Below, in pieces: positions 1 to 11,304 of a stretch of 64,000 bases of DNA. Both the position numbers and the translations under genes were made by a program. The notes under the pieces were generated by a model. It worked only from the letters and a program-made list of their open reading frames with translations. It was not told the origin of the DNA and ran no database searches. The DNA comes from Pseudomonas fulva (GTDB lineage Bacteria; Pseudomonadota; Gammaproteobacteria; Pseudomonadales; Pseudomonadaceae): NCBI RefSeq assembly GCF_015680705.1, contig NZ_JADNYP010000019.1:20173-84172 (forward strand), given 5' to 3'. Each line of letters starts with the position of its first letter. Position 1 is the first letter of the stretch.

Positions 1-267
1 TTCAAGGGCGAGGCCTTCGTACCGCACGACCTGGCCGAGGCCGAGCCGCAGGCAATGGTCGTGCTCGGCATCGGCGAGGCTGCCGGCCCGCATCGCGACC
101 TGCTGATCAACCTGGGCCAAGCCGTACCGGTCTTCGTCGGCCAGTTCGAGCGCGTCGCGGAAATCGTCGTCGAGGAGCCGTCCATCCGCCAGGCCGCCCG
201 CGAACGATTCCGTTTCTACCGGGAACAGGGCTATGCTCTGCAAGACCACCGCTTACAGCGACTCTGA
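1..267 (+). CDS. holC: DNA polymerase III chi subunit, C-terminal part
   Basis: This is the C-terminal 88 residues of a protein whose start lies left of the window; the frame is open from base 1. The segment ending in FRFYREQGYALQDHRLQRL, preceded by a PVFVGQFERV-type strand, matches the end of HolC, the chi subunit of the DNA polymerase III clamp loader. Chi links the clamp loader to single-stranded-DNA-binding protein at the replication fork. The order holC, small gene, valS is the usual one in Pseudomonas. The next gene starts 5 bases downstream, so the two are probably cotranscribed. Confidence 0.85.
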   Translation, partial: FKGEAFVPHDLAEAEPQAMVVLGIGEAAGPHRDLLINLGQAVPVFVGQFERVAEIVVEEPSIRQAARERFRFYREQGYALQDHRLQRL

Positions 268-272
268 GAACG

Positions 273-635
273 ATGGACAAGTCTTCCAACCTGACCCAAT
301 CCGCCCACCTGCTCGATGACCTCGAGTCGATCCGCCAGCTGTTGGGTGACAATGACCTGCAGCCTCCGCTGCTGACCGAGACGGTGGAGCCGCCCAAGCC
401 CCCTGACGAAACCGCCGAGCCGCCCCCTCAAGCCCGACCGAGCGCCGCCGCGCCAACGGCCGATACGCCACAGGCCCGTCGCCAGGATACGCTGCTGCAC
501 CTGGAAGCGGAGTTGCGCGCCGCCGCCCAGCTGATCATGCAGGACGTGATCAACGACTTCACCCCGCATATCGAGACCGAGATCAGGCGCCGCCTGGACG
601 CACGCATGGAACGCCTGCTCAAGCGAGCCGAATGA
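273..635 (+). CDS. conserved hypothetical protein between holC and valS
   Basis: A 120-residue soluble protein with no signal peptide or membrane segment. Residues about 1-35 are acidic and probably helical. Residues about 38-75 are a Pro/Ala-rich linker (PPKPPDETAEPPPQ). Residues about 75-120 form a charged helix with many Arg and Glu. It follows holC by 5 bases and precedes valS, the position of an uncharacterised gene in other pseudomonads. I recognise no catalytic motif. A replication-associated role through linkage to holC is only a guess. Reading-frame quality and conserved position make it a real gene. Confidence 0.75.
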   Translation: MDKSSNLTQSAHLLDDLESIRQLLGDNDLQPPLLTETVEPPKPPDETAEPPPQARPSAAAPTADTPQARRQDTLLHLEAELRAAAQLIMQDVINDFTPHIETEIRRRLDARMERLLKRAE

Positions 636-806
636 GGCCCTGCCGGACCGCCGGCAACCCTGGCCCGCGCCCGCTTGCGCAGGTGCTCGCTGCGCAGCTG
701 GACGCTTGCGGCCCGCGGCTCTCGCTTTGCGGCTGGTCGCCTGAACCTCCCGCCTCCGTTATACTTCCCGGCTTTCCCGAATAAATGCCATAGGGTCCCG
801 CCGCGC

Positions 807-3653
<2,847 letters not shown>

Positions 3654-3671
3654 CCGCGCACGCGACGCCAC

Positions 3672-3719
3672 CGCGGGGCAAGCCCGCTTCCACGAGCGTG
3701 GGGGCGGGCTTGCCCCGCG
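3672..3719. repeat. REP-like inverted repeat
   Basis: Two perfect 16-base arms, CGCGGGGCAAGCCCGC at 3672-3687 and its reverse complement at 3704-3719, flank a 16-base spacer. This matches the repetitive extragenic palindromes scattered between genes in P. putida-group genomes. It lies just after valS and could act as an mRNA-end hairpin, but has no T tract. Confidence 0.8.
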
Positions 3720-3740
3720 ATGCTTTCAGGATTTAGAACC

Positions 3741-4697
3741 ATGAGCCACAAGCCAAGCTTGCACCCGCGCAACCGCCATCAAGGCCGCTACGACTTTCCC
3801 AGGCTGATCGAGGCGCATCCCGACCTGGCCCGCTTCACCCTCATCAACCCGCATGGCAAGCCCAGCATCGACTTTGCCAACCCCGAAGCGGTACGGGTGT
3901 TCAACCGTGCCCTGCTCAAGGCGCAGTACGGTATCGAGCACTGGGACATCCCGGCAGACTACCTGTGCCCGCCGATTCCGGGCCGGGCCGACTATATCCA
4001 TGTGCTGGCGGACCTGCTGGCCGAGGACAATGCCGGCCAGATTCCACGTGGTGCCGGGATCCGCGCCCTGGACATCGGCGTCGGGGCCAACTGCGTCTAC
4101 CCGCTGCTGGGGCATGCCGACTACCGCTGGCGCTTCCTCGGCTCGGACATCGACCCGGTGGCGCTCGCCTCGGCCAAGACCATCATCGAGGCCAACGGCC
4201 TGGGCAAGGTCATCGACCTGCGTCGGCAGACCCAGCGCCAGCACATACTCGAGGGGCTGTTACGCGCCGACGAATGTTTCGATCTCACCCTGTGCAATCC
4301 GCCTTTCCACGCGTCGCGCGAGCAAGCCACCCGTGGCAGCCAGCGCAAGTGGAAGAACCTGGGCAAGCAAGACCCCACGCGCAGGCTGCCGGTGCTGAAC
4401 TTCGGTGGGCAGAACAACGAACTGTGGTGCGAGGGCGGCGAAATCCGCTTCGTCAGCCAGCTGGTCGCGGAAAGTGCGCGGTACGCGCGGCAGGTGCTCT
4501 GGTTCACCAGCCTGGTGTCCAAGGCCAGCAACCTGCCTGGCATCGAGGCCGCCTTGCGCAAGGCCGGTGCGCGGGAGCAGCGGATCGTCGAGATGGGACA
4601 GGGGCAGAAGCAGAGCCGCCTGGTTGCCTGGAGCTACCATGACCAGGCCGGACGGCAGGCCTGGCAGGCCCGTCGCGCGGGCAAGCGACAGGCATGA
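3741..4697 (+). CDS. rlmF: 23S rRNA (adenine(1618)-N(6))-methyltransferase
   Basis: A 318-residue SAM-dependent methyltransferase of the RlmF/YbiN family, which modifies A1618 of 23S rRNA. The N-terminus SHKPSLHPRNRHQGRYD is typical of the family. A glycine-rich SAM loop (ALDIGVGANCVYPLLG) lies near residues 110-125. The catalytic N6-adenine motif NPPF is at residues 186-189. The downstream segment SREQATRGSQRKWKNLG is also characteristic. ATG 3741 is chosen over an in-frame ATG at 3720 because the latter adds residues from the REP element. The stop codon touches the terminator of the convergent HU gene. Confidence 0.93.
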   Translation: MSHKPSLHPRNRHQGRYDFPRLIEAHPDLARFTLINPHGKPSIDFANPEAVRVFNRALLKAQYGIEHWDIPADYLCPPIPGRADYIHVLADLLAEDNAGQIPRGAGIRALDIGVGANCVYPLLGHADYRWRFLGSDIDPVALASAKTIIEANGLGKVIDLRRQTQRQHILEGLLRADECFDLTLCNPPFHASREQATRGSQRKWKNLGKQDPTRRLPVLNFGGQNNELWCEGGEIRFVSQLVAESARYARQVLWFTSLVSKASNLPGIEAALRKAGAREQRIVEMGQGQKQSRLVAWSYHDQAGRQAWQARRAGKRQA

Positions 4698-4730
4698 AAA
4701 AACCGCGCTCGGGCCAGCCGGACGCGGTTC
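4697..4730 (-). terminator. Rho-independent terminator of the HU gene
   Basis: Read on the reverse strand, AACCGCG (4729-4723) pairs with CGCGGTT (4707-4701) and is followed by a run of T (complement of A 4697-4702). It sits 17 bases after the HU stop codon. Its T tract abuts the rlmF stop codon, so the convergent genes end almost back to back. Confidence 0.8.
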
Positions 4731-4746
4731 GCTACGGCATCGACAA

Positions 4747-5028
4747 TTACTTGTTGATGGCGTCGTTCAGGCCCTTGGCCGGTACGAACTTGACGACTTT
4801 CTTGGCAGCGATCTCGATGGCGGCGCCAGTCGAAGGGTTGCGGCCAGTACGGGCAGGACGCTCGGAGACTTTCAGCTTGCCGATGCCAGGCAGGGTGATC
4901 TCGGCACCGTTCTCCAGCTGGTCGGCGACGATCTGGCCCAGCTGCTCCAGGGCGTTGCGCGCAGTGGTCTTCGGTGCATCGATCGCCTCGGCGATATCGG
5001 CAATCAGTTGGTCTTTGGTCAATGCCAT
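4747..5028 (-). CDS. hupA: HU-family nucleoid DNA-binding protein
   Basis: A 93-residue HU-family protein, close to the 90-residue norm. It binds and bends DNA non-specifically as a dimer in the nucleoid. The signature GIGKLKVSERPARTGRNPSTG near residues 48-68 contains the RNP hairpin that inserts a proline into the minor groove. The start MALTKDQLIADIAEA is typical, with a strong Shine-Dalgarno sequence (GGGAAGGAA) upstream. Pseudomonads carry several HU paralogues. The symbol follows this gene's usual position next to valS and rlmF and could be wrong as to paralogue. It is monocistronic, with its own terminator. Confidence 0.88.
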   Translation of the reverse strand: MALTKDQLIADIAEAIDAPKTTARNALEQLGQIVADQLENGAEITLPGIGKLKVSERPARTGRNPSTGAAIEIAAKKVVKFVPAKGLNDAINK

Positions 5029-5406
5029 GGTGGTGTTCCTTCCCTAATCGAATTCAGAGGTTATGCAGCGTTCTACCGGGGTCATCGACCGGACCGCAAG
5101 GTCCGGCATGGCGCGTCTTTCGCGTATGTAGATGCGTAAATCGGCGTTTGGTTCGGCCTCAGGCGAGCACGCTGCCAGCACTGCGCCACCCTCGGGGCGC
5201 AAGACCGGGCAAAACTACCACAGCAGCGGATAAATATCCGCAGCCGCCATCGTTTTTATGCAGGTTTTTCAGGGGTTTGGCCAACGAAGCCGGTGTGATT
5301 GGCGAAAAAACAGCCAACTGGGGCAGTCCTGCCGATGGTTCCCCTGCAAGCAGGCGCACGTGCGGTAAACTGAAGCACTTTGCTGCACCAACCACACGAG
5401 AATTCC
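5029..5406. promoter_or_regulatory. divergent promoter region between HU gene and yejK
   Basis: 378 bases without a gene, between divergently transcribed hup and yejK, so both promoters must lie here. A small hairpin (CCGGACC 5089-5095, loop GCAA, GGTCCGG 5100-5106) falls in the likely hup leader. TAAACT at 5366-5371 could be a -10 box for yejK, but no good -35 is visible. Short frames in this interval lack ribosome binding sites and coding character. Confidence 0.4.
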
Positions 5407-6414
5407 ATGCCAATCCGTCATTGCATCGTTCACCTGATCGACAAGAAGCCTGATGGCAGCCCGGCCGTGCTCCATGCACGCGACACCGAACTGGCCGAGT
5501 CGGATGCCATCGAGAACCTGCTGGCCGACCTCAACGACAGCTACAACGCCAAACAAGGCAAGGCCTGGGGCCTGTTCCACGGCGAATCCGGAGCCTATCC
5601 ACTCAGTGGCTGGCTCAAGCAGTACCTGGAAGCGGAAACGGACTTCACGGCATTCAGCAAGTTGGCCGTGGAACACCTGCAAAAGCTCATGGAGGAGTCC
5701 AACCTGTCGACGGGTGGGCATGTCCTGTTTGCCCACTACCAACAAGGCATGACCGACTATCTGGCCATTGCGCTGCTGCATCACAGCGAAGGCGTGGCGG
5801 TCAACGAGCAGCTCGATGTCACCCCTTCTCGTCACCTGGACCTGGCCCAGTTGCACCTGGCAGCCCGGATCAACCTGTCGGAATGGCAGAACAACAAGAA
5901 CTCCAGGCAGTACATTTCGTTCATCAAAGGCAAGAACGGCAAGAAGGTCTCGGATTACTTCCGCGATTTCATCGGCTGCCAGGAAGGTGTCGATGGGCCA
6001 GGCGAAACGCGCACGCTGCTCAAGGCCTTCAGTGATTTCGTGGAAAGCGAGGACCTGCCTGAAGAAGCCGCTCGGGAAAAGACCCAGACCTTGGTCGACT
6101 ATGCCACCAGCCAGACCAAGATGGGCGAGCCGGTCACCCTGGAAGAGCTTTCCAGCCTGATCGACGAAGAACGCCCCAGGGCATTCTTCGAACACATCCG
6201 CAACAAGGACTATGGCCTGTCGCCGGAGATCCCCGCCGACAAGCGTACACTCAACCAGTTCCGCCGCTTCACCGGCCGCGCCGAAGGCTTGTCGATCAGT
6301 TTCGAAGCCCATCTGCTGGGCTCGAAGATAGAATACGACGAAGAGGCCGGCACCCTGGTCATCAAGGGCCTACCAACCCAACTGATCGATCAGCTCAAGC
6401 GTCGCAAGGACTGA
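5407..6414 (+). CDS. yejK: nucleoid-associated protein YejK (NdpA)
   Basis: A 335-residue member of the YejK/NdpA family, abundant nucleoid-associated proteins of gammaproteobacteria whose molecular role is poorly known. The start MPIRHCIVHLIDKKPDGSPAVLH and the C-terminal segments GLSISFEAHLLG and GTLVIKGLP are characteristic. ATG 5407 is used because the protein begins at the family start; nine upstream in-frame codons have no homology. The last 20 bases overlap the end of the convergent GIY-YIG gene. Neighbouring hup is also a nucleoid protein gene. Confidence 0.92.
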   Translation: MPIRHCIVHLIDKKPDGSPAVLHARDTELAESDAIENLLADLNDSYNAKQGKAWGLFHGESGAYPLSGWLKQYLEAETDFTAFSKLAVEHLQKLMEESNLSTGGHVLFAHYQQGMTDYLAIALLHHSEGVAVNEQLDVTPSRHLDLAQLHLAARINLSEWQNNKNSRQYISFIKGKNGKKVSDYFRDFIGCQEGVDGPGETRTLLKAFSDFVESEDLPEEAAREKTQTLVDYATSQTKMGEPVTLEELSSLIDEERPRAFFEHIRNKDYGLSPEIPADKRTLNQFRRFTGRAEGLSISFEAHLLGSKIEYDEEAGTLVIKGLPTQLIDQLKRRKD

Positions 6415-6751
6415 TCGCAGCCTGCTGCCGTTGCGCCCGCTCGGCATAGGCGCGCACCAGCGCTTCCTTGGCCGATTTGCGCAGTCGCTTGACCAGCCGC
6501 TCCTGACGCAGTGCCTCGGATTTGTCCGGCCATTGCTCGACATACACCAGAGCTTGCGCCGGGCTGGTCTTGAAGTAGCGCGCACCCTGTCCTTTGCGGT
6601 GGGCCAGGAACCGTCGCTGCGGGTCATCGCTGATGCCGCAGTAGAGCGACCCATTGGCGGCACGCACCAGGTATACATACCAGGGCTTGATCGGCATGTT
6701 CTGCTTCACGGACGACTCGAGGCTCGGGGATGGACCTGTATGGGGCATCAT
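6395..6751 (-). CDS. GIY-YIG domain protein (UPF0213 type)
   Basis: A single GIY-YIG nuclease-fold domain, 118 residues from this start. WYVYLVRAANGSLYCGISDD carries the two motif strands (YVYL and YCGI), followed by the conserved Arg in PQRRFLAHR and a KSEALRQERLVKRL helix. Stand-alone proteins of this family are common in bacteria; their substrate is mostly unknown. A shorter start at 6697 (MPIKPWYVYL) would give 100 residues and is equally compatible with the fold. The longer start lies 3 bases after the stop of the upstream exporter gene, suggesting translational coupling. Its 3' end overlaps yejK by 20 bases. Confidence 0.85.
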   Translation of the reverse strand: MMPHTGPSPSLESSVKQNMPIKPWYVYLVRAANGSLYCGISDDPQRRFLAHRKGQGARYFKTSPAQALVYVEQWPDKSEALRQERLVKRLRKSAKEALVRAYAERAQRQQAAISPCDA

Positions 6752-6754
6752 CTC

Positions 6755-8035
6755 TCAGGCCCGTTCGCTGGTCACCTGGACATGCAGCGAACGCCCCGCC
6801 TTGAGCCCGAACAGGATCGCACTGAATGCCAACACGGCAAAGATCCAGCCAAGCGCCGACCAGCCGCCGGTAAGATCATGCACCAGGCCGACGGCGAACG
6901 GCCCCATCGAGGCCAGCGTGTAACCAACGCCCTGAGCCATGCTCGACAGGTTGGACGCCACGTGGGCGTCTTTCGAGCGCAGCACGATGAGAGTCAGTGC
7001 CAGGGCAAAGCTGCCGCCCTGCCCCAGACCGAGCAGCACCGCCCAGCCCCACAAGCCGCCCAGCGGCGCATAGAGGCAGCCGAACAGGCCAGCCAGGGTC
7101 ACCAGCATGACCAGCACGATCGCCAGGCGCTGGTCCTTGCCGCGGCTGGCCAGCCACGGCACGCTGAGCGAGCTGAGCAGTTGCACCAGCACGGAACCGG
7201 ACAGCACCAGCCCTGCCTGGGTAGCATCGAGGCCGCGGCCGATCAGGATCGAGGGCAGCCAGCCGAACACGATGTAGGCCAGCGACGACTGTGAACCCAT
7301 GTACAAGGTCACCTGCCAGGCCAGCGGATCACGCCACAAACCACGAACCCGATAGGCCACCCGATGAGTGCCGTGCCCCTCGCGCGCCTGGGGCAGCCAG
7401 ACCAGCATCGCCAGCAGCGCCGGAAGCGCCCAGAAACCCAGCCCCAGCGCCCAGCTACCCGCGAAATGCTCGCTCAGCGGAACCGTGGCACCGGCGGCCA
7501 GCGCCGCGCCAAGGCACAGCGCCATGGTGTAGACACCGGTCAACGTGCCAGCGTGTCGGGGGAAGTCCCGCTTCACGATGCCTGGCAACAGCACACCGAT
7601 CACGCCGATGCTCGCGCCAGCCAACAGGCTGCCCAGGAACACGCCACCGACGCCCAGGTTGCTGCGCAGCACGATGCCGAGCGCCAAGACCAGGAGAATG
7701 GCCAATACCACCCGCTCGCTGCCGAAGCGGCGGGCCAGTAGCGGCGCCAGCGGGGCGAACAGGCCCAGGCACAGCACCGGCAAGGTTGTCAGCAGGCCGG
7801 CCAGCGAGGCGCTCAGGCCCAGGTCCTCGGAGACTCGTGCCAGCACGGGGGCCATGCTCGACAACGCTGGACGCAGGTTGAGTGCCACCAGTACCAGGCC
7901 CAGCAGAAGCAGCCAGGGGCGCTTGGCCATGCCGGCTGGCTCGGTGCTGGCCTGCTCGTGCGCTTCGGCATCGATAAGCAGCTCATCGACGTGCGCCTCG
8001 TGACGGGAGGCTGGTTTGCGTGTCTGGTCGTTCAT
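6755..8035 (-). CDS. MFS transporter, CynX/NimT type
   Basis: A major facilitator of about 426 residues with a soluble N-terminal tail of roughly 40 residues, then about 12 membrane segments. The first segment motif LLLLGLVLVALNLRPALSSMAPVL is typical of the CynX/NimT (cyanate or 2-nitroimidazole transporter) family. The substrate cannot be read from sequence. Two in-frame ATGs occur at 8041 and 8035; the weak Shine-Dalgarno GAAGAA directly abuts the first and sits about 6 bases before the second, so 8035 is preferred. The gene follows a GntR regulator by about 10 bases and likely shares its transcript. Confidence 0.88.
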   Translation of the reverse strand: MNDQTRKPASRHEAHVDELLIDAEAHEQASTEPAGMAKRPWLLLLGLVLVALNLRPALSSMAPVLARVSEDLGLSASLAGLLTTLPVLCLGLFAPLAPLLARRFGSERVVLAILLVLALGIVLRSNLGVGGVFLGSLLAGASIGVIGVLLPGIVKRDFPRHAGTLTGVYTMALCLGAALAAGATVPLSEHFAGSWALGLGFWALPALLAMLVWLPQAREGHGTHRVAYRVRGLWRDPLAWQVTLYMGSQSSLAYIVFGWLPSILIGRGLDATQAGLVLSGSVLVQLLSSLSVPWLASRGKDQRLAIVLVMLVTLAGLFGCLYAPLGGLWGWAVLLGLGQGGSFALALTLIVLRSKDAHVASNLSSMAQGVGYTLASMGPFAVGLVHDLTGGWSALGWIFAVLAFSAILFGLKAGRSLHVQVTSERA

Positions 8036-8048
8036 GTTCATTTCTTCG

Positions 8049-8696
8049 TCAGGATTCGATCAAGGCTCGGCTCAGCGCCATGGCCCGCTCGGCATCGCGT
8101 TGTTCAATGGCTTCGAGGATTCGTCCGTGCAGGTCGAACACGGCCTGGCTACGCGGCAGCTGGCTCATGTTGTGCTGAAGGGTCACCGCCAGCACACTCG
8201 AGAAGTACCGGTACAGCTCGCTCAATGCCGGATTGTGCGCCGCATCCACGAGGCGCTGGTGAAAGGTGAGGTCGCAGCTGACGTACTCGTCGACGTTGCC
8301 ATGGAAATGCCCCGAGCTCAGCTGCAACGCCTTGCGCAACCCGTCCAGGTCCGCCTCGGTCCGGCGCAAGGCGGCCAGGCCTATGGCTTCGGCCTCGAGG
8401 ATGTAGCGGGTTTCGCGTGCCTGCTCGATCGTGCAGCGTGACAGGGCCTGGACTGTCTGTAACGGATCCTGAGCCATGCGCAGGTAGCTGCCATCACCCT
8501 GCCGCACTTCCACCAGCCCGCCAAATGCCAGCACGCGCATGGCTTCGCGGACCGTGTTACGGCTGATGCCCAGTTCCAGTGCCAGTTCAGGCTCGGTGGG
8601 CAAGCGTTGGCCAACCGTCCAGGTACCCGCGGCGATTCGCTCACGCAGCTGGTCCACGGCTTGTTCGACCAGCGAGCGTTTGATCAGGAGAGTCAT
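8049..8696 (-). CDS. FadR-type GntR family transcriptional regulator
   Basis: A 215-residue regulator. Residues about 5-70 form the winged helix-turn-helix of the GntR family (AVDQLRERIAAGTWTVGQRL, then LGISRNTVREAMRVLAFGG). The rest is an all-helical FCD effector-binding domain with the usual Asp and His ligands (FHQRLVDAAHNPAL). It is the first gene of a reverse-strand trio with the MFS exporter and GIY-YIG protein, so it probably controls the exporter in response to a small carboxylate or similar ligand. The ligand is unknown. Confidence 0.88.
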   Translation of the reverse strand: MTLLIKRSLVEQAVDQLRERIAAGTWTVGQRLPTEPELALELGISRNTVREAMRVLAFGGLVEVRQGDGSYLRMAQDPLQTVQALSRCTIEQARETRYILEAEAIGLAALRRTEADLDGLRKALQLSSGHFHGNVDEYVSCDLTFHQRLVDAAHNPALSELYRYFSSVLAVTLQHNMSQLPRSQAVFDLHGRILEAIEQRDAERAMALSRALIES

Positions 8697-8806
8697 GCTG
8701 ACATCCAGTCATCGGATGAATTTGCCGCACAGCGTAACTCGTGGCTGTCGGTGCCGGCAAGACTTTGCCTCGACGCGATGGCGCGCGCCGAGGCAAAGGA
8801 CGGCGG

Positions 8807-9853
8807 TCAGTGCAAAGCGTCGAGCAGCGCCTGATTCTGCTCTGGCGTGCCGATGGTGATGCGCAGGAACTGGGCGATCCGCTGTTGCTTGAAATGACGA
8901 ACGATCACCCCCTGCTGGCGCAGGCGCGCAGCCAGTTCGGCCGCATCCTGGCGAGGATGCCGGGCGAAGATGAAGTTGGCTGCCGACGGCAGCACTTCGA
9001 AGCCACGTTCGAGCAACGCCTGCACCAGGCTCTCGCGGCTTTCGATCACCTTGCGGCGGGTCATGTCGAAGTAGGCATCGTCCTGGAAGGCTGCCGCTGC
9101 CCCGACGATCGCCATGCGGTCGAGCGGATAGGAGTTGAAGCTGTTCTTGATGCGCTCCAGCGCTTCGATCAGGTCTGGCTGACCGACAGCCAGACCGACA
9201 CGCAGACCGGCCAGCGAACGCGATTTCGACAGCGTCTGGGTGACCAGGAGGTTGTCGTAGCGATCGACCAGGCTGATGGCGCTCTGCCCACCGAAGTCGA
9301 TGTAGGCTTCGTCGACCACCACCACCGAATCCCGGTTGGCCTGCAGCAGTCGCTCGATGTCCTCGAGCGGCAACAGCACGCCGGTGGGCGCGTTCGGGTT
9401 GGGGAAGATGATCCCTGCATTGCGCTTGCGATAATCGTCCACGCGGATGCGGAACTGCTCGTCCAGGGGCACCTGCTCGAAATCGATGCCGTACAGGCCA
9501 CAGTAGACCGGATAGAAGCTGTAGCTGATATCGGGGAACAGCAACGGCGCATCGTGCTGGAACAGGCCGTGGAAGATGTGCGCCAGCACTTCGTCCGAGC
9601 CATTGCCGACGAACACCTGTCGCGCCGCGATGCCGTAGTGCTCGGCCACGGCCTGCTTGAGCAGGTCGCCGTTGGGGTCCGGATACAGCCGCAGGGAGTC
9701 GCCCAGCTCGCCGCGCATGGCTTGCACTGCCTTGGGCGACGGCCCGTAGGGGTTTTCGTTGGTGTTGAGCTTGACCAGGCGCGACAGCTTGGGCTGCTCG
9801 CCCGGCACGTAGGGCACCAGGTCCTTGACGAAGGGGCTCCAGAATCGACTCAT
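8807..9853 (-). CDS. hisC: histidinol-phosphate aminotransferase
   Basis: A PLP-dependent aminotransferase of 348 residues that makes L-histidinol phosphate in histidine biosynthesis. VKLNTNENPYGPSP near the N-terminus binds substrate. VVDEAYIDFGG lies before the Schiff-base lysine in TLSKSRSLAGLRVG. Two ATGs, 9859 and 9853, are possible. The Shine-Dalgarno GAGGGGAA directly abuts the first and lies about 7 bases before the second, so the second (MSRFWSPFVKDLVPY) is used. It follows hisD by 2 bases, so the genes are coupled. Confidence 0.95.
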   Translation of the reverse strand: MSRFWSPFVKDLVPYVPGEQPKLSRLVKLNTNENPYGPSPKAVQAMRGELGDSLRLYPDPNGDLLKQAVAEHYGIAARQVFVGNGSDEVLAHIFHGLFQHDAPLLFPDISYSFYPVYCGLYGIDFEQVPLDEQFRIRVDDYRKRNAGIIFPNPNAPTGVLLPLEDIERLLQANRDSVVVVDEAYIDFGGQSAISLVDRYDNLLVTQTLSKSRSLAGLRVGLAVGQPDLIEALERIKNSFNSYPLDRMAIVGAAAAFQDDAYFDMTRRKVIESRESLVQALLERGFEVLPSAANFIFARHPRQDAAELAARLRQQGVIVRHFKQQRIAQFLRITIGTPEQNQALLDALH

Positions 9854-9855
9854 GT

Positions 9856-11178
9856 TCATTTCCCCTCTTCGCTACGGATACGGTATTCGGCACTGCGGGC
9901 GTGCGCCGTCAGCGATTCGCCACGGGCCAGCACCGAGGCGGTCTGCCCCAGCTCGGAGGCACCTTGCTCCGAGCAGAAGATGATCGACGAACGTTTCTGG
10001 AAGTCATAGACACCCAGCGGCGACGAGAACCGCGCGGTGCCAGAGGTCGGCAGGACGTGGTTGGGGCCGGCGCAATAGTCGCCCAGCGCCTCGCTGGTGT
10101 GCCGCCCCATGAAGATCGCGCCGGCATGACGGATCCGCGGCAGCCATGCCTGGGGATCGGCGACCGACAGCTCCAGGTGCTCGGGCGCGATGCGGTTGGC
10201 CACTTCGATGGCCTGCTGCATGTCGCGCACCTGGATCAGGGCGCCGCGGCCATCGATCGACTTGCCGATGATCTCGGCCCGCTCCATGGTCGGCATCAGC
10301 TTGTCGATGCTGGCGGCGACACGGTCGAGAAAGGCGGCGTCCGGGCTGACCAGGATGGCCTGGGCGTCCTCGTCGTGCTCGGCCTGGGAGAACAGGTCCA
10401 TGGCGATCCAGTCCGGATCGGTCTGGCCATCGCAGACCACCAGGATCTCGGACGGACCGGCGATCATGTCGATACCGACCTGGCCGAACACGTGGCGCTT
10501 GGCAGTCGCCACATAGATGTTGCCGGGGCCGACGATCTTGTCCACCTGTGGCACGCTCTCGGTACCGTAGGCCAGCGCGGCGACGGCCTGGGCGCCACCG
10601 AGGGTGAAGACCCGATCGACGCCGGCGATGCAGGCAGCGGCCAGCACCAGCTCGTTCACCTCACCGCGTGGGGTCGGCACGACCATGACCACCTCGCCCA
10701 CTCCGGCCACCTTGGCGGGAATCGCGTTCATCAGCACGGACGATGGGTAAGAAGCCTTGCCACCCGGTACATACAGGCCGGCGCGGTCCAGTGGCGTGAC
10801 CTTCTGGCCTAGCACGGTGCCATCGGCCTCGGTGTATTGCCAGGAATCCTGTTTCTGCCGTTCATGGTACATGCGCACGCGATCGGCGGCTTTTTCCAGG
10901 GCCTGGCGCTGCTCTGGCGTGATACGGCTCAGGGCCAGCTCGAGCCGCTCGCGGCCAAGGATCAGCTCGGCCATCGACTCGACCTGCAGGCCGTCGAAGC
11001 GCTGGGTGAACTCCACCAGCGCCGAGTCGCCTCGTTCGCGTACGGCCTTGATGATGTCCAGCACGCGCTGGTTGACCGTTTCGTCGGACACGCTTTCCCA
11101 GCTCAGCAGATGGTCCAGATGACGGGCGAAGTCCGGATCGGCGGCATTGAGACGGGCGATTGCAGTGGACACGGTCAT
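9856..11178 (-). CDS. hisD: histidinol dehydrogenase
   Basis: A zinc- and NAD-dependent enzyme of 440 residues that oxidises histidinol to histidine in the last two steps of the pathway. Visible family segments are LDRAGLYVPGGKASYPSSVLMNAIPAKVAG (shown in part as GLYVPGG), VDMIAGPSE-like IDMIAGPSEILVV and SQAEHDEDAQ, which carries zinc and catalytic residues. AGPNHVLPTSGTARFSSPLG near the C-terminus is also conserved. Length is normal. It lies between hisG and hisC in the usual Pseudomonas order. Confidence 0.96.
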   Translation of the reverse strand: MTVSTAIARLNAADPDFARHLDHLLSWESVSDETVNQRVLDIIKAVRERGDSALVEFTQRFDGLQVESMAELILGRERLELALSRITPEQRQALEKAADRVRMYHERQKQDSWQYTEADGTVLGQKVTPLDRAGLYVPGGKASYPSSVLMNAIPAKVAGVGEVVMVVPTPRGEVNELVLAAACIAGVDRVFTLGGAQAVAALAYGTESVPQVDKIVGPGNIYVATAKRHVFGQVGIDMIAGPSEILVVCDGQTDPDWIAMDLFSQAEHDEDAQAILVSPDAAFLDRVAASIDKLMPTMERAEIIGKSIDGRGALIQVRDMQQAIEVANRIAPEHLELSVADPQAWLPRIRHAGAIFMGRHTSEALGDYCAGPNHVLPTSGTARFSSPLGVYDFQKRSSIIFCSEQGASELGQTASVLARGESLTAHARSAEYRIRSEEGK

Positions 11179-11304
11179 GACGAGGGCCTCGATTGTTGGC
11201 GAATGCTCAGGCGCCCTAGGCTACCAGTCCATCCGCGCGGGCACCCGAGAAAAAAGGCAATGACGCGGATGGACGGGCGCGACCGCGAAGGTCGCGCACG
11301 AAAG

